Assembly (NCBI RefSeq): GCF_000177195.2
Contig: NC_015953.1
Location: 5,208,001 to 5,272,000 of the forward strand
Direction of reading: 5' to 3'
DNA: 64,000 bases
DNA from: Streptomyces sp. SirexAA-E
GTDB taxonomy: Bacteria; Actinomycetota; Actinomycetes; Streptomycetales; Streptomycetaceae
Positions 27,335-36,546 of this stretch are shown piece after piece; position 1 is the stretch's first letter; the number at the start of each line of letters is the position of its first letter. The position numbers and the translations under genes were made by a program. The notes under the pieces were generated by a model. That model was not told where the DNA came from. It worked only from the letters and a program-made list of their open reading frames with translations, and made no database searches.

Positions 27335-28438
27335 ATGACGACGCCCACGATCGAGCTCAAGCCCTCCTCCAGCCCGCTGTCCGACGCGGAGCGCGAAGCG
27401 ATCCTGGTCAGCCCCGGATTCGGCCGCCACTTCACCGACCACATGGTGACCATCAGCTGGACCGAGGGCCGCGGCTGGCACGACGCCCAGCTCGTCCCGT
27501 ACGGGCCGCTGTCGATCGACCCGGCCAACATGACCCTGCACTACGGGCAGGAGATCTTCGAGGGCCTCAAGGCCTACCGGCAGCCCGACGGCACCGTCGC
27601 CACCTTCCGTCCCGAGGCCAACGCCGCCCGCTTCCAGCGGTCCGCCGCACGTCTCGCCATGCCCGAGCTGCCCGTCGAGACGTTCATCGCGGCGTGCGAC
27701 GCGCTCGTCCAGCAGGACGAGGCGTGGGTCCCGGCGCACGGCGGTGAGGAATCCCTCTACCTGCGCCCGTTCATGATCGCCTCCGAGGTCGGGCTGGGCG
27801 TGAGGCCCGCCAACGAGTACCTCTTCCTCGTCATCGCCTCGCCGGCCGGCGCCTACTTCCCCGGCGGTGTGAAGCCCGTCTCGATCTGGCTCTCCCAGGA
27901 CCGGGTCCGGGCCGTCCCCGGCGGCATGGGCGACGCCAAGACCGGCGGCAACTACGCGGCGTCCCTCCTCGCCCAGGCCGAGGCCGCCGCCAAGGGCTGC
28001 GACCAGGTCGCCTACCTCGACGCCGTCGAGCACAAGTGGGTCGAGGAACTGGGCGGGATGAACCTCTACTTCGTCTACGAGCAGGAGGACGGCGGCAAGC
28101 GGATCGTCACCCCCTCCCTCACCGGCTCGCTGCTCGCCGGCGTCACCCGAGACTCCCTGCTCACCGTCGCCCGGGACCTCGGCTACGCCTCCGAGGAGGC
28201 CCGCGTCTCCATCGAACAGTGGCGTGACGACACCGCGAACGGCACCCTCACCGAGGTCTTCGCCTGCGGCACCGCCGCCGTCATCACCCCCGTCGGCACC
28301 GTGAAGTCCGCGGACGGCGAGTGGATCCAGGGCGACGGAACCCCCGGGGAGGTCACCCTCAGGCTGCGCGACCGCCTGCTGGACATCCAGCGGGGCACCG
28401 CCGAGGACACCCACGGCTGGATGCACCCGCTGGGCTGA
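27335..28438 (+). CDS. ilvE: Branched-chain amino acid aminotransferase, 367 aa
   Basis: PLP enzyme for the last step of Ile, Leu and Val synthesis (and the first step of their breakdown). Fold-type IV signatures: LHYGQEIFEGLKAYR with the conserved Tyr/Glu, RPFMIASEVGLGV, the PLP Lys in GGMGDAKTGGNYAASL, the Glu in EELGGMNLYFV, and EVFACGTAAVITPVG near the end. Class II (mammalian-like) length as in other actinobacteria. The start has a GGTGAAGGA site upstream. Confidence 0.96.
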   Translation: MTTPTIELKPSSSPLSDAEREAILVSPGFGRHFTDHMVTISWTEGRGWHDAQLVPYGPLSIDPANMTLHYGQEIFEGLKAYRQPDGTVATFRPEANAARFQRSAARLAMPELPVETFIAACDALVQQDEAWVPAHGGEESLYLRPFMIASEVGLGVRPANEYLFLVIASPAGAYFPGGVKPVSIWLSQDRVRAVPGGMGDAKTGGNYAASLLAQAEAAAKGCDQVAYLDAVEHKWVEELGGMNLYFVYEQEDGGKRIVTPSLTGSLLAGVTRDSLLTVARDLGYASEEARVSIEQWRDDTANGTLTEVFACGTAAVITPVGTVKSADGEWIQGDGTPGEVTLRLRDRLLDIQRGTAEDTHGWMHPLG

Positions 28439-28449
28439 GCGGCAACCCC

Positions 28450-28482
28450 CGAGGCCGCGCCCCGTACCCGGGCGCGGCCTCG
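28450..28482 (+). terminator. Terminator after ilvE
   Basis: Thirteen-base perfect stem CGAGGCCGCGCCC (28450-28462) with GGGCGCGGCCTCG (28470-28482), eleven bases after the stop. Confidence 0.8.
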
Positions 28483-28587
28483 CCGCGGGGACCGTCCGTC
28501 CAGGAGCGGACCTGACGCCCGCATCCTGAGACAGGGCGGAGAACGGGCGTGCGCCTGTGCAAGACTGCGGGCGTGTCCTCGTCCGCC

Positions 28588-28623
28588 ATGATTATCGGCA
28601 GCAGGCGCGCCGGTCCGCAGTGA
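28588..28623 (+). CDS. Candidate cimA leader peptide MIIGSRRAGPQ, 11 aa
   Basis: ATG ATT ATC opens an 11-codon frame (MIIGSRRAGPQ) with two adjacent Ile codons, one of them the rare ATT. The stop is followed at once by a seven-base hairpin (28627-28633 with 28640-28646) and then a T-tailed terminator, the order expected of an attenuation control region. An in-frame GTG at 28573 could extend it by five residues. No clear ribosome site, so it may be leaderless. Isoleucine is the end product of the citramalate route encoded downstream. Confidence 0.6.
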   Translation: MIIGSRRAGPQ

Positions 28624-28677
28624 CCGTCCGTACGACCACGTACGGAACGGCCATCGTGCCCCAGACCCGCGCGCAGA

Positions 28678-28703
28678 CCTCTCGCACCCGCGAGGGGTTT
28701 TTT
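28678..28703 (+). terminator. Transcription attenuator before cimA
   Basis: CCTCTCGC (28678-28685) pairs with GCGAGGGG (28690-28697; one G-T pair), four-base loop, followed by TTTTTT. It closely resembles the hairpin before ilvB in sequence and T tail, and lies 101 bases before the cimA start. Confidence 0.8.
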
Positions 28704-28804
28704 CGTTTTCCGGCCCTCACCTCGGCCGGGACGAGGCACACGGGATGATGGGGGCAAGTGGAGCCGATTCGTCCGGATCCGCTCACCGACAGGAGTCAGA
28801 CAGC

Positions 28805-30412
28805 ATGACCACCAAGGCCACGGCCCCCGACGACAGCTTCCATGTCTTCGACACCACTCTGCGCGACGGTGCGCAGCGTGAAGGCATCAACCTGACGGTC
28901 GCGGACAAGCTGACCATCGCCCGGCATCTGGATGCCTTCGGGGTCGGTTTCATCGAGGGCGGCTGGCCCGGCGCCAACCCCCGCGACACCGAGTTCTTCG
29001 CCCGTGCCCGGCAGGAGATCGAGTTCGAGCACGCCCAGCTCGTCGCGTTCGGCGCCACCCGCCGCGCGGGCGGCAAGGCCGCCGAGGACCCGCAGGTGCA
29101 GGCCCTGCTGGAATCGGGCGCCCCGGTGATCACCCTGGTCGCCAAGTCCCACGACCGCCACGTCGAGCTGGCCCTGCGCACCACCCTCGAGGAGAACCTC
29201 GACATGGTCCGCGACACCGTCTCCCACCTCCGTGACCAGGGCCGCCGCGTCTTCGTCGACTGCGAGCACTTCTTCGACGGCTACCGCGCGAACCCCGAGT
29301 ACGCCAAGTCCGTCGTCCGCACCGCGTCCGAGGCCGGCGCCGAGGTCGTCATCCTCTGCGACACCAACGGCGGGATGCTGCCCGCCCAGGTCCAGGCCGT
29401 CGTCTCCACCGTCCTCGCCGACACCGGGGCCCGGCTCGGTATCCACGCCCAGGACGACACCGGCTGCGCCGTCGCCAACACCCTGGCCGCGGTGGACGCG
29501 GGCGCCACCCATGTCCAGTGCACGGCCAACGGCTACGGCGAACGCGTCGGCAACGCCAACCTCTTCCCCGTCGTCGCCGCGCTGGAACTCAAGTACGGCA
29601 AGACCGTCCTGCCCGGAGGCGCGCTCGCCGAGATGACGCGGATCTCCCACGCCATCGCCGAGGTCGTGAACCTCACCCCCTCCACCCACCAGCCCTACGT
29701 CGGGGTCTCCGCCTTCGCCCACAAGGCGGGGCTGCACGCCTCCGCGATCAAGGTCGACCCGGACCTGTACCAGCACATCGACCCCGAACTCGTCGGCAAC
29801 ACCATGCGGATGCTGGTCTCCGACATGGCGGGCCGCGCCTCCATCGAGCTCAAGGGCAAGGAACTCGGGATCGACCTGGGCGACGACCGGGCGCTCGTCG
29901 GACGCGTCGTCGAGCGGGTCAAGGAGCGCGAGCTCAAGGGCTACACCTACGAGGCGGCCGACGCATCCTTCGAACTGCTGCTGCGCGCCGAGGTGGACGG
30001 CCGTCCCCGCCGCTACTTCCGCGTCGAGTCCTGGCGGGCCATCGTCGAGGACCGCCCCGACGGCACCCACGCCAACGAGGCCACCGTGAAGCTCTGGGCC
30101 AAGGGGGAGCGGATCGTCGCCACCGCCGAGGGCAACGGTCCGGTCAACGCCCTGGACCGGGCGCTCCGCGTCGGCCTGGAACGGATCTACCCGCAGCTGG
30201 CCAAGCTGGAGCTGATCGACTACAAGGTCCGCATCCTGGAAGGCCGCACCGGCACCGAATCCACCACCCGGGTGCTGGTCACCACGGGTGACGGATCCGG
30301 TGACTGGGCGACGGTCGGCGTGGCCGAGAACGTCATCGCCGCGTCCTGGCAGGCGCTGGAGGACGCCTACACCTACGGCCTGCTCCGGGCCGGCGTCGAG
30401 CCCACCGACTGA
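28805..30412 (+). CDS. cimA: (R)-citramalate synthase, 535 aa
   Basis: Condenses pyruvate and acetyl-CoA to citramalate, the entry to threonine-independent isoleucine synthesis. HMGL-like barrel with FDTTLRDGAQREG, FIEGGWPGANPRD, metal-binding HAQDDTGCAVAN and the downstream TANGYGERVGNANL. The C-terminal LeuA dimer/regulatory domain (RVESWRAIVEDRPDG onward) should bind the feedback inhibitor. GGWPGANP and the overall length point to the CimA branch, not isopropylmalate synthase LeuA, which is usually longer in Streptomyces. ATG 28805 follows AGGAG. The peptide leader and attenuator upstream suggest isoleucine control. Confidence 0.9.
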   Translation: MTTKATAPDDSFHVFDTTLRDGAQREGINLTVADKLTIARHLDAFGVGFIEGGWPGANPRDTEFFARARQEIEFEHAQLVAFGATRRAGGKAAEDPQVQALLESGAPVITLVAKSHDRHVELALRTTLEENLDMVRDTVSHLRDQGRRVFVDCEHFFDGYRANPEYAKSVVRTASEAGAEVVILCDTNGGMLPAQVQAVVSTVLADTGARLGIHAQDDTGCAVANTLAAVDAGATHVQCTANGYGERVGNANLFPVVAALELKYGKTVLPGGALAEMTRISHAIAEVVNLTPSTHQPYVGVSAFAHKAGLHASAIKVDPDLYQHIDPELVGNTMRMLVSDMAGRASIELKGKELGIDLGDDRALVGRVVERVKERELKGYTYEAADASFELLLRAEVDGRPRRYFRVESWRAIVEDRPDGTHANEATVKLWAKGERIVATAEGNGPVNALDRALRVGLERIYPQLAKLELIDYKVRILEGRTGTESTTRVLVTTGDGSGDWATVGVAENVIAASWQALEDAYTYGLLRAGVEPTD

Positions 30413-30425
30413 CGGGCCGGGACCG

Positions 30426-32294
30426 CTACCGGAGCCGCCACTTCTGGTTGGCGGCTCCGGTGCACGTCCAGATCTGGAGCCGGGCGCCGTTCGCCGAGGA
30501 GCGGTCCACGACGTCCAGGCACTTGTTCGCGGCCGTGTTCACCACGTCCCCGGTGGAGGCGTTGTACGTCCAGCGCTGCGCCCCGGAACCGTTGCAGGTG
30601 TACAGCTGGACCTTTGCACCGTCGGCCGTCGAGCCCGAGGTCACGTCCAGGCAGGCGCCCAGCACGGTGACCGATCCGTCGCCGCCGACCGTCCAGCGCT
30701 GGTTGGCCGCTCCGGTGCAGTCCCAGATCTGGACCGGGGTGCCGTCGGCCGAGCTGTTGTCCGTGGCGTCCAGGCACTTGTCGCCGATGCCGGTGAGGGC
30801 GCCGCCGGTGGCCGGCGAGCCGGACTGGGTGCCCGACCACGTGAAGGTCGCCGAGGTCCGGCCGGGCAGCGAGTAGGTGAACCTCTGGCCGCCCCAGTTC
30901 ACCGTCACCTGCTGGGTGGAGCCCGAACCGTTGTACGCGATCAGGGCCTTGGAGCCGTCCGGGTTCCGCCAGGCGACGTTGGGCACCGTGGAGCTGGCGG
31001 TGGAGGCGATACGGGAGGCGCCCGGCCGGACGTACTTCGTCAGGTGGCCCATCGTGTAGTACTCGATCGTGTAGTCGACCTGACCGTGCCGGCCGTCCCC
31101 GTTGTGCACGGTGACCAGCCCGTCGCAGGTGCCGCAACCCCCGTTGTGCGGACCGCGGTTCTGGTCCACGGCCAGGGACCACTTGGTCACCGACTTCGCC
31201 CAGTTGCGGGTGTAGTCGATGATGTTGAGCATGTCCTCGCGCTGCTGGTCGGCGATCCAGGTGCCGCCCGAGTGCTCCGTCTGGAAGGCGTCCAGCTGCG
31301 GGTACTGGTTGTGCACGGACGTCTGCTTGGCGATGTCCCCGCCGTAGCCGTGCCAGGCGATCCCGCCGAAGTTCGGGTGGTCGCGCACCGCCGCGTCGTC
31401 CACCGTGGGAGCGGCGTACGCGTCGTAGCTGTCCCAGTTCCAGTCGTGCGCCAGGACCTTGGTGGGCAGGCCCGCCGACCGGAGCCCCGGCAGCAGCTCG
31501 CTCTTGGTGAAGTAGGCCAGTCCCGAGCCGTTCCAGCTCATCGAGGGGTAGCCGGAGCAGCAGGTGGGCTCGTTCTGCGCGGTGACGTAGTCGACCGGGA
31601 CGCCCTGGTCGCGCCACGCCTGGAGGTACTTCACGAAGTAGTCCGCGTAGGTGCCGTAGTTCTCGGCCTTCAGCCAGCCGCCGTCGAGTCGGCCGCTGTC
31701 CTTCATCCAGGCCGGAGCCGTCCACGGGGAGGCGACGGTGGTGAGGGCCGGGTTGAGCTGCTTGGCCTGCTTGGTGAGCGGCAGGACGTCCTGGAGGTCG
31801 TGTGCGATCGAGAACTTCGTGAGGCCCGGGTCGGTCTGACCGGCCGGCAGGTCGTCGTAGGTGTAGCCGAAGCGCGCCAGGTCCGAACCGCCCATCGGAT
31901 TGCGTACGAAGGAGAGTCCGATGCCCTCCGTGGGGGAGAACAGCTTCCTCATCGTCTCGTCGCGGGTGGCCTGGCTGAGCGCGCCGCTGCCCTTCATCAG
32001 CCACGCGGCGGTGTCCGTGAACGAGGCACCGCCGCCGGTGAACGTCTGGTAGCGGGTGTTCTCGTCGACGGTGATGTTCGTGCCGGAGCCGCCGTTGCCG
32101 GCACCGAAGGAGGTCGGCGTCTGCGCCTGGAGGCCCCGGGTGACGTGCCGGCCGCCGGAGTCGTCCGTGGTGGTCAGCACGATGTTCACGGTCTCGCCTG
32201 CGGCCTGGGCGGTGCCGGAGGAGAGCCCGGCCAGTCCCGCGGTCGCGAGTGCCGTCGCGACGAGGACTCTCGCCGCTCTGCTTGTCCGCATCAT
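30426..32294 (-). CDS. Secreted GH30 beta-glycosidase with ricin-type lectin domain, 622 aa
   Basis: Extracellular hydrolase of glycoside hydrolase family 30, probably an endo-beta-1,6-glucanase or glucosylceramidase-like enzyme. A Sec signal peptide (MMRTSRAARVLVATALATAG, cleaved near AQAA) is followed by the barrel with acid/base Glu242 in TAQNEPTC and nucleophile Glu340 in QTEHSGG. Next come the GH30 beta domain (IAYNGSGSTQQVTVNWGG) and a C-terminal ricin B/CBM13 module with three QxW repeats (QRW, QRW, QKW). Start at ATG 32294, with ATG 32291 equally possible; AGGAAAGG lies ten bases upstream. Divergent from the LacI gene of the beta-glucan locus. Confidence 0.92.
   Translation of the reverse strand: MMRTSRAARVLVATALATAGLAGLSSGTAQAAGETVNIVLTTTDDSGGRHVTRGLQAQTPTSFGAGNGGSGTNITVDENTRYQTFTGGGASFTDTAAWLMKGSGALSQATRDETMRKLFSPTEGIGLSFVRNPMGGSDLARFGYTYDDLPAGQTDPGLTKFSIAHDLQDVLPLTKQAKQLNPALTTVASPWTAPAWMKDSGRLDGGWLKAENYGTYADYFVKYLQAWRDQGVPVDYVTAQNEPTCCSGYPSMSWNGSGLAYFTKSELLPGLRSAGLPTKVLAHDWNWDSYDAYAAPTVDDAAVRDHPNFGGIAWHGYGGDIAKQTSVHNQYPQLDAFQTEHSGGTWIADQQREDMLNIIDYTRNWAKSVTKWSLAVDQNRGPHNGGCGTCDGLVTVHNGDGRHGQVDYTIEYYTMGHLTKYVRPGASRIASTASSTVPNVAWRNPDGSKALIAYNGSGSTQQVTVNWGGQRFTYSLPGRTSATFTWSGTQSGSPATGGALTGIGDKCLDATDNSSADGTPVQIWDCTGAANQRWTVGGDGSVTVLGACLDVTSGSTADGAKVQLYTCNGSGAQRWTYNASTGDVVNTAANKCLDVVDRSSANGARLQIWTCTGAANQKWRLR
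30428..30461. terminator. Bidirectional terminator overlapping the GH30 3' end
   Basis: Thirteen-base perfect stem ACCGGAGCCGCCA (30428-30440) with TGGCGGCTCCGGT (30449-30461). The gap between the convergent cimA and GH30 genes is only 13 bases, so the hairpin lies inside the last GH30 codons (the QKW lectin motif end). Confidence 0.7.
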
Positions 32295-32432
32295 GTGGCT
32301 GCTGCCTTTCCTGGCAGGGGCGTGGGGGAAGTGCCGTCGAACGAGCCGTGAGTGAACTGCCATTGCGTGTTCACGTCAAGGGGTTCGTCCGTTCAGGAAA
32401 TGAACGCGGGTCTCTGCGGAGCTGCCTCCCGG

Positions 32433-32448
32433 ATCGGTCCGGACCAAT
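32433..32448. promoter_or_regulatory. Palindrome upstream of GH30
   Basis: ATCGGTCCGGACCAAT is symmetrical except for one position per arm. The GGTC..GACC core resembles GntR/HutC-type sites such as the DasR element, but the match is partial and the regulator is not established. It lies 139 bases upstream of the GH30 start. Confidence 0.35.
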
Positions 32449-32462
32449 CTCGGCGTGAAGTA

Positions 32463-32491
32463 TTGACGGCTCTGTTCCAGGGCGGTTAACT
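32463..32491 (+). promoter_or_regulatory. Candidate promoter of the LacI gene
   Basis: TTGACG (32463-32468) and TTAACT (32486-32491) are separated by 17 bases, a good fit to a housekeeping promoter. Transcription would start just before the tandem 12-mer array. Confidence 0.5.
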
Positions 32492-32505
32492 CCAGCGGCA
32501 ACGCC

Positions 32506-32541
32506 GGTACCGGTTCCGGTACCGGTTGCGGAACCGGTGCC
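32506..32541. repeat. Three tandem 12-bp units before the LacI gene
   Basis: GGTACCGGTTCC, GGTACCGGTTGC and GGAACCGGTGCC follow each other without a gap. Each contains an ACCGGT core, so the array is also rich in inverted symmetry. It lies between the predicted start of transcription and the LacI start codon, where it could be an operator. Confidence 0.7.
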
Positions 32542-32599
32542 GGAGTGTCCCGGCCGTCCGTCCGCTCTGCCCTGCCCCAGCCTTGCCCCCGGAGGCCCG

Positions 32600-33574
<975 letters not shown>

Positions 33575-33575
33575 A

Positions 33576-33606
33576 GGGCGCGGCCGTCCCCGGACGGTCC
33601 GCGCCC
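33576..33606 (+). terminator. Terminator after the LacI gene
   Basis: Arms at 33576-33589 and 33592-33606 (GGGCGCGGCCGTCC against its complement with a single bulged base) directly after the stop codon. The remaining 150 bases to the next gene hold the transporter promoter, which I cannot place exactly. Confidence 0.65.
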
Positions 33607-33758
33607 GCCCCCCGCCCCCGACCCGCACGCACCCCGAGCGCCGGCCAGCCGGCCCCGCGGCGCGCAGATCCGCGAAACCCACAGCTCCGCGCCCTTCCCG
33701 GCCCCGCGGATTCCACGCTCCGCAGCCCTTTCCAGCCCGCAGTCCTTCTGGAGTCGCC

Positions 33759-35438
33759 ATGTCCGTACGCCGTCGCCACACCCTGAGAGCGCTCTCAGTC
33801 GCCACCGCGGTGGTCGCCCTCGCCGCCGGTTGCTCGTCCGCCAACTCCGGCGCCAACAAGTCGGGCGGCGCCGGTGCCTCCGGCGTACTGACCCTCGGCA
33901 AGCCGGACGGACCGCAGACGAACAACAGCAACCCGTTCCTGGCGACCTCGGCGAGCGCCACCCTCGGCTACCGCGTCATGATCTACGAGCCGCTGGTGAT
34001 GACCAACCAGATCCGCCCCACCGACAAGGGCGACCCGTGGCTGGCCACCGACTGGGCGTGGGAGGACAACTTCCGCAAGGTCACCTTCACGCTCGACGAG
34101 CGGGCCAAGTGGGCCGACGGCAAGCCGCTGACCGCCGCCGACGTCGCGTACACCTTCGAACTGCTCAAGAAGCACCCGGCGCTCAACGGCAACGGCATCC
34201 CCTACGACGGGATCGCCGTCGACGGCAAGAAGGTCGTCCTGACCTTCAAGGAATCGCAGTTCGTCAACCAGAACAAGATCATCACGACCTACGTCGTGCC
34301 CAAGCACATCTGGGAGAAGGTGGAGAACCCGGAGACCTGGCCCAACCGGAACCCGGTCGGCTCCGGCCCGTACAAGCTGAAGACCTTCACCCCGCAGACC
34401 ACCACCCTGACCGCCACGCCCTCCTACTGGAAGGGCGAGACCAAGGTCAAGGAGCTGCGCTACACCGCCTACAACGACAACAGCGCGGCGACCACGGCCC
34501 TGGCCAACGGCAAGGTCGAGTGGTCCTTCGTCTTCATGCCGGACTACAAGCAGCTGTACGTCGCCAAGGACCCCGAGAACCACAAGCTCTGGTTCCCCTC
34601 CGGCCTCGGCATCCACGGCCTGTGGTTCAACACCGCCCGCAAGCCGTTCGACAACCCGGCCCTGCGCAAGGCGATGGCCATGGTCGTCGACCGCAACGCC
34701 ATCCACGTCCAGGCGGAGGCGACCCTCTACCCGGAGATCACCAACCCGACCGGGATCCCGCTGCCCGCCGGTGAGCCCTTCCTCGCCCCCGAGTACAAGA
34801 GCGCGAGCACCAAGCCCGACGTGGCCGGTGCCAAGAAGATCCTCGCGGACGCCGGGTTCACGCTCAGCGGCGGCGTGCTGAAGGACCCGGGCGGCAAGCC
34901 CGTGACGCTGACCTTCACCGACCCGGCCGGCTGGAACGACTACATCACCGGGCTGTCCATCATCAAGGACAACATCAAGCAGTTGGGCATCGAGGCCAAG
35001 GTCAAGACGCAGACCGCGGAGGCCTGGGGCAACGACGTCGCCACCGGCAACTTCGACGCCACCCTGCACTGGACCAACAGCGGCGCCACGCCCTACGACA
35101 TGTACCAGAACATCATGGACGGGGCGATCCTCCAGCCCATCGGCAAGAGCTCCCAGCTCGGCAACTTCGGCCGCTTCAAGAACCCCGAGGCCACCGCCGC
35201 GCTCAAGGAGTACGCCAACGCCTCGGACGACGCCACCCGCACCAAGGCCATGAACGTCCTCCAGAAGATCATGGTCGAGCAGGCGCCGCTCATCCCGACG
35301 GCCGCCGCCCCCATCGGCGCCGAGTACTCCACCAAGAACTGGGTGGGCTGGCCGACCGAGGAAGACCCCTACGCAGCCCCGCAGCACACCCAGCCCGACG
35401 CGCTGGAGATCGTGCTGAACCTGAAGCCCGCCAAGTAA
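33759..35438 (+). CDS. Oligosaccharide ABC transporter substrate-binding lipoprotein, 559 aa
   Basis: Family 5 (oligopeptide-type) extracellular binding protein; some members bind cello- or beta-gluco-oligosaccharides, which fits this locus. The N-terminus has Arg residues, a hydrophobic segment and the lipobox LAAGC, so the mature protein is lipid-anchored. Family motifs: WAWEDNFRKVTFTLDERAKWADGKPLTAADVAYTFELL and NPVGSGPYKL. ATG 33759 follows GGAG. Codons 9-14 contain the whole 16-bp operator palindrome, using the rare codons AGA and TCA. First gene of the transporter operon. Confidence 0.93.
   Translation: MSVRRRHTLRALSVATAVVALAAGCSSANSGANKSGGAGASGVLTLGKPDGPQTNNSNPFLATSASATLGYRVMIYEPLVMTNQIRPTDKGDPWLATDWAWEDNFRKVTFTLDERAKWADGKPLTAADVAYTFELLKKHPALNGNGIPYDGIAVDGKKVVLTFKESQFVNQNKIITTYVVPKHIWEKVENPETWPNRNPVGSGPYKLKTFTPQTTTLTATPSYWKGETKVKELRYTAYNDNSAATTALANGKVEWSFVFMPDYKQLYVAKDPENHKLWFPSGLGIHGLWFNTARKPFDNPALRKAMAMVVDRNAIHVQAEATLYPEITNPTGIPLPAGEPFLAPEYKSASTKPDVAGAKKILADAGFTLSGGVLKDPGGKPVTLTFTDPAGWNDYITGLSIIKDNIKQLGIEAKVKTQTAEAWGNDVATGNFDATLHWTNSGATPYDMYQNIMDGAILQPIGKSSQLGNFGRFKNPEATAALKEYANASDDATRTKAMNVLQKIMVEQAPLIPTAAAPIGAEYSTKNWVGWPTEEDPYAAPQHTQPDALEIVLNLKPAK
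33783..33798. promoter_or_regulatory. LacI-type operator inside the binding-protein gene
   Basis: CTGAGAGCGCTCTCAG is a perfect 16-bp palindrome beginning 24 bases into the coding sequence. An identical copy lies at 60978 upstream of the GH64 gene. Repressor bound here would block elongation or the nearby promoter. Confidence 0.82.
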
Positions 35439-35457
35439 GTACGGGGAAGAACCGGCC

Positions 35458-36546
35458 ATGACCACCGAACAGAAGCCGGACGCGCGCACCGAGACCGACG
35501 TGGTGCTCGAAGCGCGCGCCGTCACCAAGCACTTCCCCGTACGGCGCACCGGGCAGGACCTGCTCGCCCGGCGCCGCCGTACCGTCCACGCCGTGGACGA
35601 CGTCTCGCTGGAGTTGCGGCGCGGCACCGTCACGGCCCTGGTGGGGGAGTCCGGCTCGGGCAAATCCACCGTCGCACGGCTGCTGGCCCAGCTCTACCCG
35701 CTCACCGCGGGCGAGATCCGGCTGGGCGGCACGGCGGTGAAGGCCGGGCGTGGCCGGTCCTTCCGTACGTACGTCAAGCAGGTCCAGCTGATCTTCCAGG
35801 ACCCCTTCGCCTCGCTCAACCCCGTGCACACCGTGCGCTACCACCTGACCCGTGCCCTGAAGATCCACGGCCGGGCGGGCAGCGGGGAGGCGGACCTGGA
35901 GAAGAACCTGGCGGCCCTGCTGGAACGCGTCCAGCTGACCCCTCCTCATCAGTACCTGGACAAGTTCCCGCACGAGCTGTCCGGAGGGCAGCGCCAGCGC
36001 GTCGCGATCGCGCGCGCGCTCGGCGCCGACCCGCAGGTCCTGCTCGCCGACGAACCGGTCTCGATGCTCGACGTGTCGATCCGCCTCGGCGTCCTGAACC
36101 TGCTGCGCGACCTCAAGGAACGCCTGCGGCTCGCGATCCTCTACATCACCCACGACATCGCCTCCGCCCGCTACTTCGCCGACACCACCCTGGTGATGTA
36201 CGCCGGCCGGATCGTCGAGGGCGGTGACAGCGAGAGCGTCACCCAGCACCCCGCGCACCCCTACACCCAGCTCCTGATCGCCTCCGCGCCGGACCCGGAC
36301 CGGGTGGCCGACGAGGCGGCCCAGGAGGAGAGCGGGAGCGGCGAGCCGCCCTCCCTGATCGCCCCGCCGGCCGGGTGCCGCTTCCACCCCCGCTGCCCGA
36401 AGGCCATGGAGCGCTGCCGCACCGAACTGCCGCCGCGCTTCGAGCTGTCCGGCGGCCAGTGGGCGGCCTGCTGGCTCTACGACACGTCCGAGGCCGAGGC
36501 CGAGGCCGGGACCGAGGACGCGACCGCGAAGGAGGCGGCGAAGTGA
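35458..36546 (+). CDS. ABC transporter ATP-binding protein (OppF/DppF type), 362 aa
   Basis: One of two ATPases powering the importer. Walker A GESGSGKST, signature LSGGQRQRVAIARAL, Walker B VLLADEPVSMLDVS with the switch His in YITHDIAS. The C-terminal oligopeptide/dipeptide extension (GCRFHPRCPKAMERC) has the Cys-rich motif of this subfamily. It starts 19 bases after the lipoprotein gene, and its stop overlaps the permease start by four bases. ATG 35458 is close to a GGGGAAGA site. Confidence 0.94.
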   Translation: MTTEQKPDARTETDVVLEARAVTKHFPVRRTGQDLLARRRRTVHAVDDVSLELRRGTVTALVGESGSGKSTVARLLAQLYPLTAGEIRLGGTAVKAGRGRSFRTYVKQVQLIFQDPFASLNPVHTVRYHLTRALKIHGRAGSGEADLEKNLAALLERVQLTPPHQYLDKFPHELSGGQRQRVAIARALGADPQVLLADEPVSMLDVSIRLGVLNLLRDLKERLRLAILYITHDIASARYFADTTLVMYAGRIVEGGDSESVTQHPAHPYTQLLIASAPDPDRVADEAAQEESGSGEPPSLIAPPAGCRFHPRCPKAMERCRTELPPRFELSGGQWAACWLYDTSEAEAEAGTEDATAKEAAK

